This document shows positions 33,174 through 42,625 of a DNA stretch of 64,000 bases, in pieces. Positions within the stretch are counted from its first letter, which is position 1, and each line of letters starts with the position of its first letter. Source of the DNA: Brumimicrobium sp041655765 (GTDB taxonomy: Bacteria; Bacteroidota; Bacteroidia; Flavobacteriales_D; Crocinitomicaceae); contig JBBAEU010000008.1 in NCBI GenBank assembly GCA_041655765.1, positions 1 to 64,000 of the forward strand, read 5' to 3'. The notes below the pieces were generated by a model. The model saw nothing but the letters and a program-made list of their open reading frames with translations, was not told the origin of the DNA and did no database searches. A program made the position numbers and the translations under genes.

Positions 33174-33499
33174 TTTTTAAAGATATAAAAAAATAATTAA
33201 TTTACAAAAAGTGTTAACTGTATATGTTATCAAGTAGGGCAACGAACGAGTTTATGGTTTTTAGATTCTTCATGCCACCAATTCTGCCTACGACCTTTAG
33301 TTTGCTTGTTTTTTTTGGTAGTCAATCCACTTTGCGTGTGCTCCACAAGGTCGCAACTTAAAGCGTTTGACTGCAACAAAAAAGCTACGCAAAGCTACCA
33401 GTCTTCGTCAGGGTGGGATAAATGTTTGAACCTTTTAGGGGCGGGAGAAAATGATTCAAAAATGTTTATCTCGATTGCTTAAAAATTTCATTCAACCTC
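33174..33499 (-). other. Intergenic stretch with coding-like, frameshifted minus-strand sequence
   Basis: No intact gene is present. On the minus strand, 33385-33310 reads SNALSCDLVEHTQSGLTTKK and, one frame over after an 8-base A run (complement of 33310-33317), TSKLKVVGRIGGMKNLKTIN through SFVALLDNIYS to a stop at about 33215. The base composition is richer in G and C than the flanks. This resembles a decayed small gene or a dispersed repeat; I cannot name it. Confidence 0.35.
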
Positions 33500-34807
33500 T
33501 TATTTCCTCGTCCATTTCAATAACATCTTTAATCTTAATCTATGATTAAACCGCAAGAGTCCATTTTTATAAATGCGACTCGCTAGTAAAATCATGATTA
33601 ACGCAGATAGATAGAGAACAATTAGAGATGCAAATAATTGCCACGATGTTCCAACTTCAAATCCGTTGGCTAACTTAACCATCATTGTCATTGGTGATGT
33701 GAAAGGAATAAAACTGAGGGTTTGTGCCAAAACAGAATTTGGGAAATAGATTGTGTAATAACCAGAATATAAAGCCAATAAAAGTAGCAACGTTAACGGA
33801 ATAACAAATTGTTGTCCGTCCGATTCTGACCCCATTGAAGCACCAATCATTGCAAAGAATGAACCGTAAAAAAGGTAGCCTCCGATAAAGAAGAAAGTAA
33901 AGAAAATGAGCATATTGACATACTGAATTTGCCTGTAAATTAACTCTACAAAAGGACTTTGGCTAATGTTTGCTGTACCTTCGGAGTTAAGCAATTCGTC
34001 TGCGACAAATTCACCACTAAAAATATCAGGAAAAAACGTAATTCTAAAGAGGTATAAACCAGCTCCTATGATAACAATCCACACGACAAATTGAATGATA
34101 GCAGAAAATCCTATTCCCAATAATTTTCCCGTCAATAACTGTCGTGCTTTTACACTCGATAATAAAACCTCGACAATTCTATTTGCTTTTTCCTTTGCTA
34201 CACTCCTTAGAATCGTCATGCCAAACATAAATACAAAAACGATGATGATGAGTCCGAATCCAAACCCTACCCATCCAGCGGTGGTTGAGTTTTCATTTCT
34301 TGGATCATAAGTGTCTTTTAAATTAAATGAAAGCGATTGCTTTATGCCACGAAATTCTTCCAATGTTAAATCGGTAAATTCTTCCACCATGATTTCTTCA
34401 ACTCGCCGTTCTACCAAATAAACAAGCTCGCGTTGCACATTTAATGGAGGTCTTTCTCGATATGAAATAATAACGTGTTTGTTACTGATGATTTTTTCAT
34501 TAATTGAAACGGCTAAATCGTATTTTTGAAACTTTTCCTGATATGCAAAATCCTCGTAATCAACAAAAGTATTAATGAAATCAATGGATAAGTTTTTAGG
34601 GGTTGTAGCAGATAATTTGGTTTGTAAAATTTCTTCTTTATCCATGATTAAGACATTCCAATGCTCCTTACTTGCTGTTGTATTCGAGAGGAAAATATAA
34701 ATCAAACCTAAAATTAACAATGGACCTATAATCATCAACCATTTATAAAAACGATTATTAAATCGCTCGTTAATTTCACGTATCGCAATTAAAATACTCT
34801 TATTCAT
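33500..34807 (-). CDS. ABC-2 type transport permease
   Basis: 435 residues from the ATG at 34807, which overlaps the end of the ATPase gene by eight bases; an ATG seven codons earlier is possible. One N-terminal helix (about 20-42), a large extracytoplasmic domain (45-170) and then five or six helices match the NatB/ABC-2 architecture. It presumably exports an unidentified substrate (sodium, drug or peptide) with the upstream ATPase. The translational overlap supports one complex. Confidence 0.85.
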   Translation of the reverse strand: MNKSILIAIREINERFNNRFYKWLMIIGPLLILGLIYIFLSNTTASKEHWNVLIMDKEEILQTKLSATTPKNLSIDFINTFVDYEDFAYQEKFQKYDLAVSINEKIISNKHVIISYRERPPLNVQRELVYLVERRVEEIMVEEFTDLTLEEFRGIKQSLSFNLKDTYDPRNENSTTAGWVGFGFGLIIIVFVFMFGMTILRSVAKEKANRIVEVLLSSVKARQLLTGKLLGIGFSAIIQFVVWIVIIGAGLYLFRITFFPDIFSGEFVADELLNSEGTANISQSPFVELIYRQIQYVNMLIFFTFFFIGGYLFYGSFFAMIGASMGSESDGQQFVIPLTLLLLLALYSGYYTIYFPNSVLAQTLSFIPFTSPMTMMVKLANGFEVGTSWQLFASLIVLYLSALIMILLASRIYKNGLLRFNHRLRLKMLLKWTRK

Positions 34808-35729
34808 CTTCTTTGGTATTTTGTGCATTAATCGTATTTAGGAAGACTTCTTCCATACTTGGCAAGACAGTTTCAATTCCAGTTATCTGTACGTGCTCCA
34901 TAACGGTATTTAACAAATTATTTATATCGTTTCCTTGCCTCATTTTAAGATATACAGCAAAATGATTATCGTTGTTTTCTTCTTTATCGATAATTTCATA
35001 TCCAGCCCATAAAGCATTTGCAAAAGACAGCATATTTCCTTTAAAAGAGATTTTAAATAAATCTTTTGAATTGTCCTCACGCAAGGTTTGTATATCTCCT
35101 TCCAATAGTTTAACGCCTTCGTGAATCAAAATGGCTTTATCACAAATTTCTTCTACACTGTTCATATTGTGTGTCGAAATAATGATTGAATGACCTTTTT
35201 TTTTCAAAGAGAGGAGTTCTTTTCTAATTAGCTCAATGTTTATCGGGTCAAAACCTGAAAAAGGTTCATCTAAAATCAAAACTTCTGGTTCATGGACTAT
35301 GGTAGCAATAAATTGAACCTTCTGAGCCATTCCTTTAGAAAGCTCCTCAATTCTCCTATTTCTCCAATCTTTGATGTCAAATTTTTCTAGCCAATAATTA
35401 AGTTGTTTTTCTGCATCAATTTTATTTAAACCTCTTAATCGTGCTAAAAAAATAATTTGTTTCTCAACCGTCATGGTTTTATACAACCCTCTTTCCTCTG
35501 GCAGATAACCAATGTTTACAAGGTGTTGTTCTTTTAATATTTTTCCATCGTAAGTAATGTGGCCTTTACTCGGAGAAGTAATGCGGTTGATGATTCTCAT
35601 AAGAGTTGTTTTTCCTGCACCGTTTGGACCTAAAAGTCCTAAGATTTCCCCTTTGTTTAGTTGAAAAGAAACATTGTGTAAAATTGTTTTCCCTTCAATG
35701 TATTTTGAAATATTATCTACACCAATCAT
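34800..35729 (-). CDS. ABC transporter ATP-binding protein
   Basis: 309 residues. Walker A is GPNGAGKTTLM at 34-44, the signature is ELSKGMAQKVQF near 133-144, Walker B and D-loop read VLILDEPFSGFDP near 155-167, and the switch His is in ISTHNMNSVEE. The 80-residue C-terminal domain is typical of NatA/CcmA-like exporters. It pairs with the overlapping permease gene. Confidence 0.92.
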   Translation of the reverse strand: MIGVDNISKYIEGKTILHNVSFQLNKGEILGLLGPNGAGKTTLMRIINRITSPSKGHITYDGKILKEQHLVNIGYLPEERGLYKTMTVEKQIIFLARLRGLNKIDAEKQLNYWLEKFDIKDWRNRRIEELSKGMAQKVQFIATIVHEPEVLILDEPFSGFDPINIELIRKELLSLKKKGHSIIISTHNMNSVEEICDKAILIHEGVKLLEGDIQTLREDNSKDLFKISFKGNMLSFANALWAGYEIIDKEENNDNHFAVYLKMRQGNDINNLLNTVMEHVQITGIETVLPSMEEVFLNTINAQNTKEDE

Positions 35730-35869
35730 ATTTTGTTGAAGCTATTTAGATTATCGAAAATTACTAAAAAAGAATGGATTTTAATGTTTAGTGACCTATA
35801 AAACTTCTAAAAACCTAAGTTTTGAAGTATTTAGTAGTGTAATTTACCATTTACTATGTTTTATTAACT

Positions 35870-36514
35870 CTAATCAATCTTTACCTTAAAAGCACTCAAT
35901 AATTTTATTTGATTTCGATAGAGTAGGAGCAATCCATCATTTTCTAATTTTTTTAAAAGTCTGGAAATCACTACTCTCGATGTAGCTAAATCGTTTGCAA
36001 TTTCTTCGTGCGATAGGTTTAATAATTTTGAATTTGTCGTGATCGCTTTTTGTTCTAAATAATGCTTTAACCTTTCGTCAAGTTTTTGAAATGCAATTAA
36101 ATCGATTGTCCTCAAGAGTTCATTAAATCTACTTGTAATTGTTCCCATGATGAAGTTTTTCCATGTTACATATTTCATCATCCATCGGTCCATATACTCT
36201 ACTGGAATAGCTAAAAATGTAACTTGATTTTCAGCAACTGCCCTTATTTCGCTTGGACGTTGTTCCATACAACAAGTAAATGTCATAGCACAGCTTTCGT
36301 GAGAATTAACATAGTACAGCAAAATTTCTTTCCCATCATCGTCCAACCGAGAGACTTTTATACTTCCGGAGATAATTAAAGGAATAGAATGTATTGTTTG
36401 ACCAATATCAACAATTACTTCTCCAGCTTCGAGAGTTACCTCTTTAGCTACTTTTTTTATCTCTTTCTTAAGTTCAGGCTCGAAAATAACTTTTAAACGT
36501 TTCAATGTCTCCAT
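35870..36514 (-). CDS. Crp/Fnr family transcriptional regulator
   Basis: 214 residues. A cyclic-nucleotide-binding-like beta roll (25-125) contains ESCAMTFTCCMEQRPSEIRA, a segment common in Bacteroidota members. A long dimer helix follows (about 118-150), then a winged helix-turn-helix with LSHEEIANDLATSRVVISRL near 166-185. The N-terminal four-Cys motif of Fnr is absent. The ligand and targets are unknown. Its -7 box ends five bases before the ATG, so the mRNA may be leaderless. Confidence 0.88.
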   Translation of the reverse strand: METLKRLKVIFEPELKKEIKKVAKEVTLEAGEVIVDIGQTIHSIPLIISGSIKVSRLDDDGKEILLYYVNSHESCAMTFTCCMEQRPSEIRAVAENQVTFLAIPVEYMDRWMMKYVTWKNFIMGTITSRFNELLRTIDLIAFQKLDERLKHYLEQKAITTNSKLLNLSHEEIANDLATSRVVISRLLKKLENDGLLLLYRNQIKLLSAFKVKID

Positions 36515-36519
36515 GATTT

Positions 36520-36527
36520 CAAATTTA
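36520..36527 (-). promoter_or_regulatory. -7 box abutting the Crp/Fnr start codon
   Basis: The minus strand reads TAAATTTG, then AAATC, then the ATG at 36514. Transcription would begin within a base or two of the start codon. No TTG is visible at the -33 position. Confidence 0.45.
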
Positions 36528-36697
36528 AAACAAAAACATTAAGATAATTTTTATTTATGAATAATTAATCCATGCTCAAATAAAAAATACCATTTTGGAT
36601 GTCAAGATAGAAACATCGTTTATCTTTTGAATATCTTTCATATTTCTATTTATACGAGGAAATAAACTTCCTGTTTTCACATTCCATTTTTATCTAT

Positions 36698-36705
36698 TAT
36701 CTTTG
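36698..36705 (+). promoter_or_regulatory. -7 box of leuS
   Basis: TATCTTTG matches TAnnTTTG and lies 23 bases before the ATG at 36729. No clear TTG is seen upstream. Confidence 0.4.
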
Positions 36706-36728
36706 TCCTCTAAAATTTATAATAAATA

Positions 36729-39542
36729 ATGGAATACGATTTCAGAGCAATTGAAGCTAAATGGAGGAAATTTTGGCAAGAAAATAAAACTTATCATTCT
36801 GAAATGGATGAAAGTAAACCAAAATATTATGGATTGACAATGTTTCCCTATCCGTCTGGAGCGGGTCTGCATGTCGGTCACCCGCTTGGCTATATCGCTT
36901 CTGATATTTATGCACGATACAAGCGTTTAAAAGGATTTAATGTCTTGCATCCAATGGGTTATGATTCCTTCGGACTGCCAGCAGAACAATATGCAATTGA
37001 AACGGGACAGCACCCTGCGATTACAACTGAAATTAATGTTAAACGTTATCGTGAGCAGTTAGATTTAATAGGGTTTTCATTTGATTGGGATAGAGAAGTA
37101 AAAACATCTGATCCAAAATATTATAAATGGACGCAGTGGATTTTTAAACAGTTGTTTAATGCTTATTATGATAAAACGGCTGATAAAGCAATGCCAATTG
37201 AGAACCTGATTTCAATCTTTGAGAAAGAAGGAAACCAAAACCTTCAAGCGATAACAGACTATGAGTTTTCTTTTTCTGCAAGTGACTGGGCTCGATTTAG
37301 TGAAAAAGAAAAAGATGATATCTTAATGGATTATCGTTTGACATATTTAGCAGATTCGTGGGTAAACTGGTGTCCAGCACTCGGAACAGTTTTGGCGAAT
37401 GATGAAATTGTAAATGGTGTTTCAGAGCGAGGTGGTCATCCTGTTGAACAAAGATTGATGCGCCAGTGGTCAATGAGAATAACAGCGTATGCAGAACGAT
37501 TGTTGCAAGATTTAGAGGATATAGATTGGTCAGATGCTGTAAAAGACATTCAACGAAACTGGATTGGCAAATCTGTGGGTGCTTCTGTGAATTTTAGTAT
37601 TGAAAATCACCATGAAAAAATTGAAGTTTTTACAACACGACCTGATACAATTTTTGGCGTTTCCTTTATGGTATTGGCGCCAGAACACGAGTTGGTGGAA
37701 AAGATTACAAAAGAAGAATATAAAGCAGCGGTAAAAGATTATCGATATCAAGCAGGATTAAAAACTGAGCGTGATCGTATGTCTGATGTGAAAACAATTT
37801 CAGGACAATTTACTGGTGCTTACGCAATTCATCCATTAAGTGGTGATAAAATTCCGATTTGGATTGGAGATTATGTTTTGGCTTCCTATGGAACAGGAGC
37901 TGTGATGGCTGTTCCTTGCGGAGATGGGCGTGATTATAATTTTGCTAAACATTTTGAAATTCCAATTAGAAATATTTTTGAAGGAATCGAAGATGACCAG
38001 TTGCCTTATGAAGAAAAATCTGGTAAGATTGCCAATTCAGATTTTTTAAATGGGTTGGAGATTTCACAAGCCATAAAAAAAGCAATTGAGGTCTTAGAAG
38101 AAAGAAAATTGGGGCAAGCGAAAGTAAATTACCGCTTAAGAGATGCTGTTTTTTCTCGTCAACGTTATTGGGGAGAACCTTTTCCAATTTATTTTTCTGA
38201 TGACATTGCGAAAACAATAGATGACGAGTTTTTACCTATAACTTTGCCCGAAGTAGATAATTATAAGCCAACGCCAGATGGTCTTCCACCACTTGGAAAT
38301 GCCACAAATTGGTGTTGGGACAGCGAGAAAAACGAATTAACATCGAATGATAGGATAAATGAATCGAATGTTCATCCAATGGAATTAAATACAATGCCAG
38401 GTTGGGCGGGAAGCTCCTGGTATTTCTTGCGTTATATGAATCCCCACAACGATAATCAATTTGTTGGAGAGGATGAAGTAAAATATTGGAAACAAGTCGA
38501 TTTGTACATTGGCGGTTCTGAACATGCTACAGGCCATCTTCTGTATGCTCGTTTTTGGACGAAATTTCTTTATGATTTTGGATACATTCCTTTTGATGAA
38601 CCATTCAAAAAGATGATTAATCAAGGGATGATTTTGGGAAGGAGCAGTTTTGTTTATCGTGACAAAGAAAGTGGAAAGTTTATCTCTTTCGGAAAAAGGA
38701 AAGAATATAACACGCAACGTTTGCATGTTGATATTAATATTGTTGATAACGACAAATTAGACTTAGACGCATTTAAAAAGTGGCGACCTGAATATGCTGA
38801 TGCTGAGTTTGTTTTAGAAGACAACGGAACTTATATCTGTGGATATGAAGTTGAAAAGATGTCTAAATCTAAATTCAATGTCCAAAACCCAGATGAGTTG
38901 GTTGATCAATTTGGAGCAGATACTTTAAGAATGTATGAAATGTTTCTGGGTCCATTAGAGCAAACAAAACCATGGGATACAAAAGGAATTAATGGGGTGA
39001 ATAACTTCTTGCGTAAATTGTGGCGTTTGTTTCATGATGAAAATGGAAATATTTCTATCTCAAATGAAAATCCGGATAAAAAATCGTTAAAATCTTTGCA
39101 TAAAACCATTAAAAAATTGCAAGAAGACATGGATCGTTATGTTTTTAACACATCCGTTTCTGCATTAATGATTTGTGTAAATGAGTTAACTGATTTAAAA
39201 TGTAATTACAAAGCGATTTTACAAGATTTGACAATATTGTTAACGCCTTATGCGCCACACATTGCAGAAGAACTTTGGGAAAAATTAGGAAATGCTAAAG
39301 GAACTGTGAGTGATGCCAATTATCCAGTATTCAATCCTGAGTTTTTAATTGAAGATTCTACGGAATACCCTGTTAGTTTTAATGGAAAGATGAGATTTAA
39401 AGTCGAGCTGTCTAATGATTTGTCGAAAGAAGAAATCGAAAATGAAGTAATGGCAATGGAACAAGCACAAAAATATTTGGAAGGCAAAAGTCCAAAACGT
39501 GTCATTGTTGTTCCAGGTAAGATTGTGAATATTGTGGTTTAG
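36729..39542 (+). CDS. leuS: Leucine--tRNA ligase
   Basis: 937 residues, a class I synthetase. The HIGH-type motif is GLHVGHPLGY with HVGH at 48-51, and KMSKS lies at 710-714. The editing (CP1) domain lies between them (about 230-440, with TTRPDTIFGVSFMVLAPEH). The anticodon-binding and C-terminal domains follow. An insertion at about 145-195 (TADKAMPIENLISIFEKEGN) lengthens the protein relative to E. coli and is usual in Bacteroidota. It charges tRNA-Leu; a tRNA-Leu gene lies at 52033. Confidence 0.97.
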   Translation: MEYDFRAIEAKWRKFWQENKTYHSEMDESKPKYYGLTMFPYPSGAGLHVGHPLGYIASDIYARYKRLKGFNVLHPMGYDSFGLPAEQYAIETGQHPAITTEINVKRYREQLDLIGFSFDWDREVKTSDPKYYKWTQWIFKQLFNAYYDKTADKAMPIENLISIFEKEGNQNLQAITDYEFSFSASDWARFSEKEKDDILMDYRLTYLADSWVNWCPALGTVLANDEIVNGVSERGGHPVEQRLMRQWSMRITAYAERLLQDLEDIDWSDAVKDIQRNWIGKSVGASVNFSIENHHEKIEVFTTRPDTIFGVSFMVLAPEHELVEKITKEEYKAAVKDYRYQAGLKTERDRMSDVKTISGQFTGAYAIHPLSGDKIPIWIGDYVLASYGTGAVMAVPCGDGRDYNFAKHFEIPIRNIFEGIEDDQLPYEEKSGKIANSDFLNGLEISQAIKKAIEVLEERKLGQAKVNYRLRDAVFSRQRYWGEPFPIYFSDDIAKTIDDEFLPITLPEVDNYKPTPDGLPPLGNATNWCWDSEKNELTSNDRINESNVHPMELNTMPGWAGSSWYFLRYMNPHNDNQFVGEDEVKYWKQVDLYIGGSEHATGHLLYARFWTKFLYDFGYIPFDEPFKKMINQGMILGRSSFVYRDKESGKFISFGKRKEYNTQRLHVDINIVDNDKLDLDAFKKWRPEYADAEFVLEDNGTYICGYEVEKMSKSKFNVQNPDELVDQFGADTLRMYEMFLGPLEQTKPWDTKGINGVNNFLRKLWRLFHDENGNISISNENPDKKSLKSLHKTIKKLQEDMDRYVFNTSVSALMICVNELTDLKCNYKAILQDLTILLTPYAPHIAEELWEKLGNAKGTVSDANYPVFNPEFLIEDSTEYPVSFNGKMRFKVELSNDLSKEEIENEVMAMEQAQKYLEGKSPKRVIVVPGKIVNIVV

Positions 39543-39695
39543 TTTAAGCACTATTTCTGCATAAAACTGAAAAACAAATTCATTTTTTCAATCAGAGTGA
39601 CGATTTTCAAAATCTACACACACCATATAGCAATGACTTTAATCACAATTTTATAATTTTAGGCATTAAATGTTATTTAGATTAAATAAAAATAG

Positions 39696-39703
39696 TAAGT
39701 TTG
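39696..39703 (+). promoter_or_regulatory. -7 box of the membrane protein gene at 39732
   Basis: TAAGTTTG matches TAnnTTTG, 28 bases before the ATG. The -33 element is not clear. Confidence 0.4.
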
Positions 39704-39731
39704 GCAACTAAATCTATTTTTTCAATTAACT

Positions 39732-40598
39732 ATGACAAAAATTAGTATTAGAAACGGACTTTTAGCTTTTTTATTGGTTTTACTACTTATGCCAATCGGA
39801 CATGTGATTATGATTTTAAACGAAATACTTTTAGAAGAAAATAAGTATGTCGGTGCGGTTATTCTTGGAATCATTGGGGTTGTTCTTTTTATTTGGGGAA
39901 TTAAGAAAAATCATCAACCTACGGTAGCAACGATTCTTGGATTTTTAAGTGCTGTTTTGATTTGGACAGGTTGGGTTGAGTTTTCATTTATGTGGGTTGC
40001 AGAAAAAGAAAATGTTGCCCATTTGGTTAAAGATGGAGAAATTGCAACCAAAAGAGAATATCTTGTTATGCTATCATCGCTTGGTATTTTAATGTCTATG
40101 TTTTTTTATTTTATGTTTACACGTTCAAATTGTACTTTCTTTATTTGGATACAAAACAAGTTGGGTTTTAAAGATATTATTTCCAAAAATTCATCTGGAT
40201 TTAAAAAACCGCAATCTGTCGTTGTGTTTGGTGAAACGCTTATGATTTTATGGTTCTTTTATGTGTCTTTGCTTGTCGTTTACGATGATACAATTGCAGG
40301 TGATAGGCATTGGGCAACACATGTGTTGGGTTGGGGTTCTTTAATCTGGTCTTTTTATCTAATATCAAGACTAATCAAGCTAAAATCATTTGATTATGCC
40401 ATCCGATATGCTGTTCCAACAGTAATTATCTTCTGGAACTTCGTGGAAGTAGCTGGTCGCTGGGGATTATTCGAAGAAATTTGGGTTCAACCATTAGAGT
40501 ATTGGTTAGAAGTTTCCCTGTTCTTTATTTCATTGGCAATTTTATTGTTTGTGTTTATTAGAAATCCCAGCTTCAACAGAAAGAAAGTTATGAAGTGA
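39732..40598 (+). CDS. Polytopic membrane protein of unknown function
   Basis: 288 residues with about eight hydrophobic helices (starting near 10, 40, 67, 110, 165, 195, 225 and 260). Recognisable charged loops are WVAEKENVAHLVKDGEIATK between helices 3 and 4 and VVYDDTIAGDRHWATHVLGW between 5 and 6. I do not recognise the family. It is transcribed alone and converges with rocD. Coding character is strong. Confidence 0.75.
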   Translation: MTKISIRNGLLAFLLVLLLMPIGHVIMILNEILLEENKYVGAVILGIIGVVLFIWGIKKNHQPTVATILGFLSAVLIWTGWVEFSFMWVAEKENVAHLVKDGEIATKREYLVMLSSLGILMSMFFYFMFTRSNCTFFIWIQNKLGFKDIISKNSSGFKKPQSVVVFGETLMILWFFYVSLLVVYDDTIAGDRHWATHVLGWGSLIWSFYLISRLIKLKSFDYAIRYAVPTVIIFWNFVEVAGRWGLFEEIWVQPLEYWLEVSLFFISLAILLFVFIRNPSFNRKKVMK

Positions 40599-40669
40599 TT
40601 GTAAAAAAGGGTGTTTAGTATTCACTAAAGAGGTACGGAGAGTGCAGAGGTTTTTTTAAATTTCTTTGC

Positions 40670-41914
40670 TTACTTTTTAAATTCCTCAATAGTTCTTTCA
40701 ATAATTGCCACACATTCCATTAATTCCTCTTCCGTAATCACTAAAGGAGGAGCAAAACGGATGATGTTTCCGTGCGTTGGTTTTGCTAGTAATCCATTGT
40801 TTTTCATCGAAATACATAAATTCAAAGCTGTTGGGCTTTCTGGCGTATCGTTGATGATAATCGCATTTAACAATCCTTTTCCTCGAACTTTTGTTACCAA
40901 ATCTGTTTTATCAATGATTCGGTTCATTTCCTTTCTGAAAATTTGTCCCAATCGCTCTGCGTTTTCTGCTAAATATTCATTTTCAATAACTTCCAACGCA
41001 GCAACACCAACTCGTGCAGCTAAAGGATTTCCTCCAAATGTAGAGCCATGTTGACCAGGTTTTATCACCATCATAATTTCATTGTCGGCAACAATTGCAG
41101 AAACTGGCATAACTCCACCAGAAAGTGCTTTTCCAAGGCAAATGATATCAGGACGAACATCTTCATGGTCACATGCCAATCTTTTTCCTGTTCTAGCGAT
41201 TCCTGTTTGAACTTCATCAGCGATAAAAAGAACACCAGCCTCTTTTGTAAGTTTTCTAATGCCTTTTAGATATCCTTCGTCTGGAACCATTACACCAGCT
41301 TCTCCTTGAATTGGTTCAACTAAGATTCCAGCAACATTTGGCTGTTTAAGTGCCTCTTCCAATGCACCCAAATCATTGTATGGAATCTTGATGAATCCTG
41401 GCGTGAAAGGTCCATATCCACCTCTTGCTTCTTCGTCGTTAGAGAAAGAAATGATGGTTGTTGTTCTACCATGGAAGTTATTTTCACAAATAATTATTTT
41501 TGCTTGATTTTCAGGAATTCCTTTCTTTTCATAAGCATATTTACGACAAACTTTAATGGCTGTCTCTACTGCTTCAGCACCAGAGTTCATCGCCAAAACT
41601 TTGTCGTAACCGAAAAAACTGGTTACTTTTTTCTCAAATACTCCTAAGCAATCATTGTAGAACGCTCTAGATGTAAGAGTAAGTCTATCAGCTTGTTCTT
41701 TTAAAGCGTTAATGATATGCGGATGACAATGCCCTTGGTTAACGGCAGAATATGCAGATAAAAAATCATAATAATGTTTTCCTTCAACGTCCCATACATG
41801 AACTCCCTCTCCTTTTGTCAAGACTACAGGAAGCGGTTCATAATTATGCGCTCCATATATAGCCTCCATTTCTATATAATCTTTTGATGATAATTTATCT
41901 ACTGTTGCATCCAT
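40670..41914 (-). CDS. rocD: Ornithine--oxo-acid transaminase
   Basis: 414 residues. A class III PLP aminotransferase; the PLP lysine is in ICLGKALSGGVMPVSAI near 257-273, and EAVETAIKVCRKY and GNNPLA-type GGNPLAARVGVAALE are typical. The N-terminal YGAHNYEPLPVVLTKGEGVH separates it from acetylornithine aminotransferases. It interconverts ornithine and glutamate semialdehyde in the cytosol. It is monocistronic, from a TATATTTG box about 54 bases upstream. Confidence 0.94.
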   Translation of the reverse strand: MDATVDKLSSKDYIEMEAIYGAHNYEPLPVVLTKGEGVHVWDVEGKHYYDFLSAYSAVNQGHCHPHIINALKEQADRLTLTSRAFYNDCLGVFEKKVTSFFGYDKVLAMNSGAEAVETAIKVCRKYAYEKKGIPENQAKIIICENNFHGRTTTIISFSNDEEARGGYGPFTPGFIKIPYNDLGALEEALKQPNVAGILVEPIQGEAGVMVPDEGYLKGIRKLTKEAGVLFIADEVQTGIARTGKRLACDHEDVRPDIICLGKALSGGVMPVSAIVADNEIMMVIKPGQHGSTFGGNPLAARVGVAALEVIENEYLAENAERLGQIFRKEMNRIIDKTDLVTKVRGKGLLNAIIINDTPESPTALNLCISMKNNGLLAKPTHGNIIRFAPPLVITEEELMECVAIIERTIEEFKK

Positions 41915-41967
41915 TATGTTAATTGTTTTGTTAATTAAACCAAAGGTTTCTTAAAAATTAAGGTACA

Positions 41968-41975
41968 CAAATATA
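41968..41975 (-). promoter_or_regulatory. -7 box of rocD
   Basis: The minus strand reads TATATTTG, matching the consensus. It would give a leader of about 45 bases. Confidence 0.4.
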
Positions 41976-42016
41976 ATATATTTAATGTGATTATAGAACA
42001 TTCGTAATAAGTTTAT

Positions 42017-42046
42017 TTGCGATGTTTTTAGGATTACTTACTTTTG
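42017..42046 (+). promoter_or_regulatory. Promoter giving a leaderless mRNA for the YkgJ-type gene
   Basis: TTG at 42017-42019, a 19-base spacer and TACTTTTG at 42039-42046 form a full promoter, and the ATG begins only four bases later at 42051. Transcription should start at or next to the A of ATG. Confidence 0.7.
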
Positions 42047-42050
42047 TATA

Positions 42051-42533
42051 ATGGAATATCAGGGAGAATTAGACCTTGCGGCATCTAAAATGAAAGGGAA
42101 TAAACAGTTCTTTAAGCAATTGAGACGTTTGCCTGAAAAGGCGTTAGACACACAATTTCATAAAGCACATGAGCGGGCTTTTCAAGTAATTGATTGTTTG
42201 TCATGTGCAAATTGTTGCAAAACGACAAGTCCAATCTTTCGAGATGTTGATATAAAACGATTGTCAATGCATTTAAAAATGAAACCTTCTGCATTTATTG
42301 AAACATATTTGCATTTAGATGAAGAAAATGATTATGTTCTCAACATAGCACCTTGCCCTTTTTTACAAGACGATAACAAATGTAGCGTTTATGAACAACG
42401 ACCGTTGGCTTGCAGAGAATATCCGCATACAAACAGAAAAAAAATGCACCAAATTCTTTCATTGACTCTAAGAAATACTTTGGTTTGCCCAGCAGTGAGT
42501 AGAATGGTTGAAGAAATGAAAAAATCAAATTAA
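42051..42533 (+). CDS. YkgJ family zinc/iron-chelating Cys-cluster protein
   Basis: 160 residues. The Cys pattern is Cys49, Cys52, Cys55, Cys56 (CLSCANCCKTTSP), Cys102 (APCPFL), Cys111 (KCSVY), Cys121 (ACREYP) and a final Cys in LVCPAVS. This eight-Cys arrangement is the YkgJ/CxxCxxCC family, proposed to bind zinc or iron; the biochemical role is not established. It is transcribed alone with a probable leaderless mRNA and converges on clpB. Confidence 0.88.
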   Translation: MEYQGELDLAASKMKGNKQFFKQLRRLPEKALDTQFHKAHERAFQVIDCLSCANCCKTTSPIFRDVDIKRLSMHLKMKPSAFIETYLHLDEENDYVLNIAPCPFLQDDNKCSVYEQRPLACREYPHTNRKKMHQILSLTLRNTLVCPAVSRMVEEMKKSN

Positions 42534-42568
42534 GAAATAAATATTTTATGTTTATCCCTCAAAAAATA

Positions 42569-42602
42569 CAAAAGCGACCACAATTTCTTGTAATCGCCTT
42601 TG
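42569..42602. terminator. Possible bidirectional terminator between YkgJ and clpB genes
   Basis: AAAGCGA...ACAA pairs imperfectly with TTGT...TCGCCTTT in the short gap between convergent genes. The stem has mismatches, so confidence is moderate. Confidence 0.45.
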
Positions 42603-42625
42603 TCTTATTATATATTATGAAAAAT

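Noticed and set aside
40614..40629. Short palindrome TTTAGT/ACTAAA between convergent genes
   Set aside because: Six base pairs with no adjacent T tract on the plus strand and a distant one on the minus; too weak to call a terminator.
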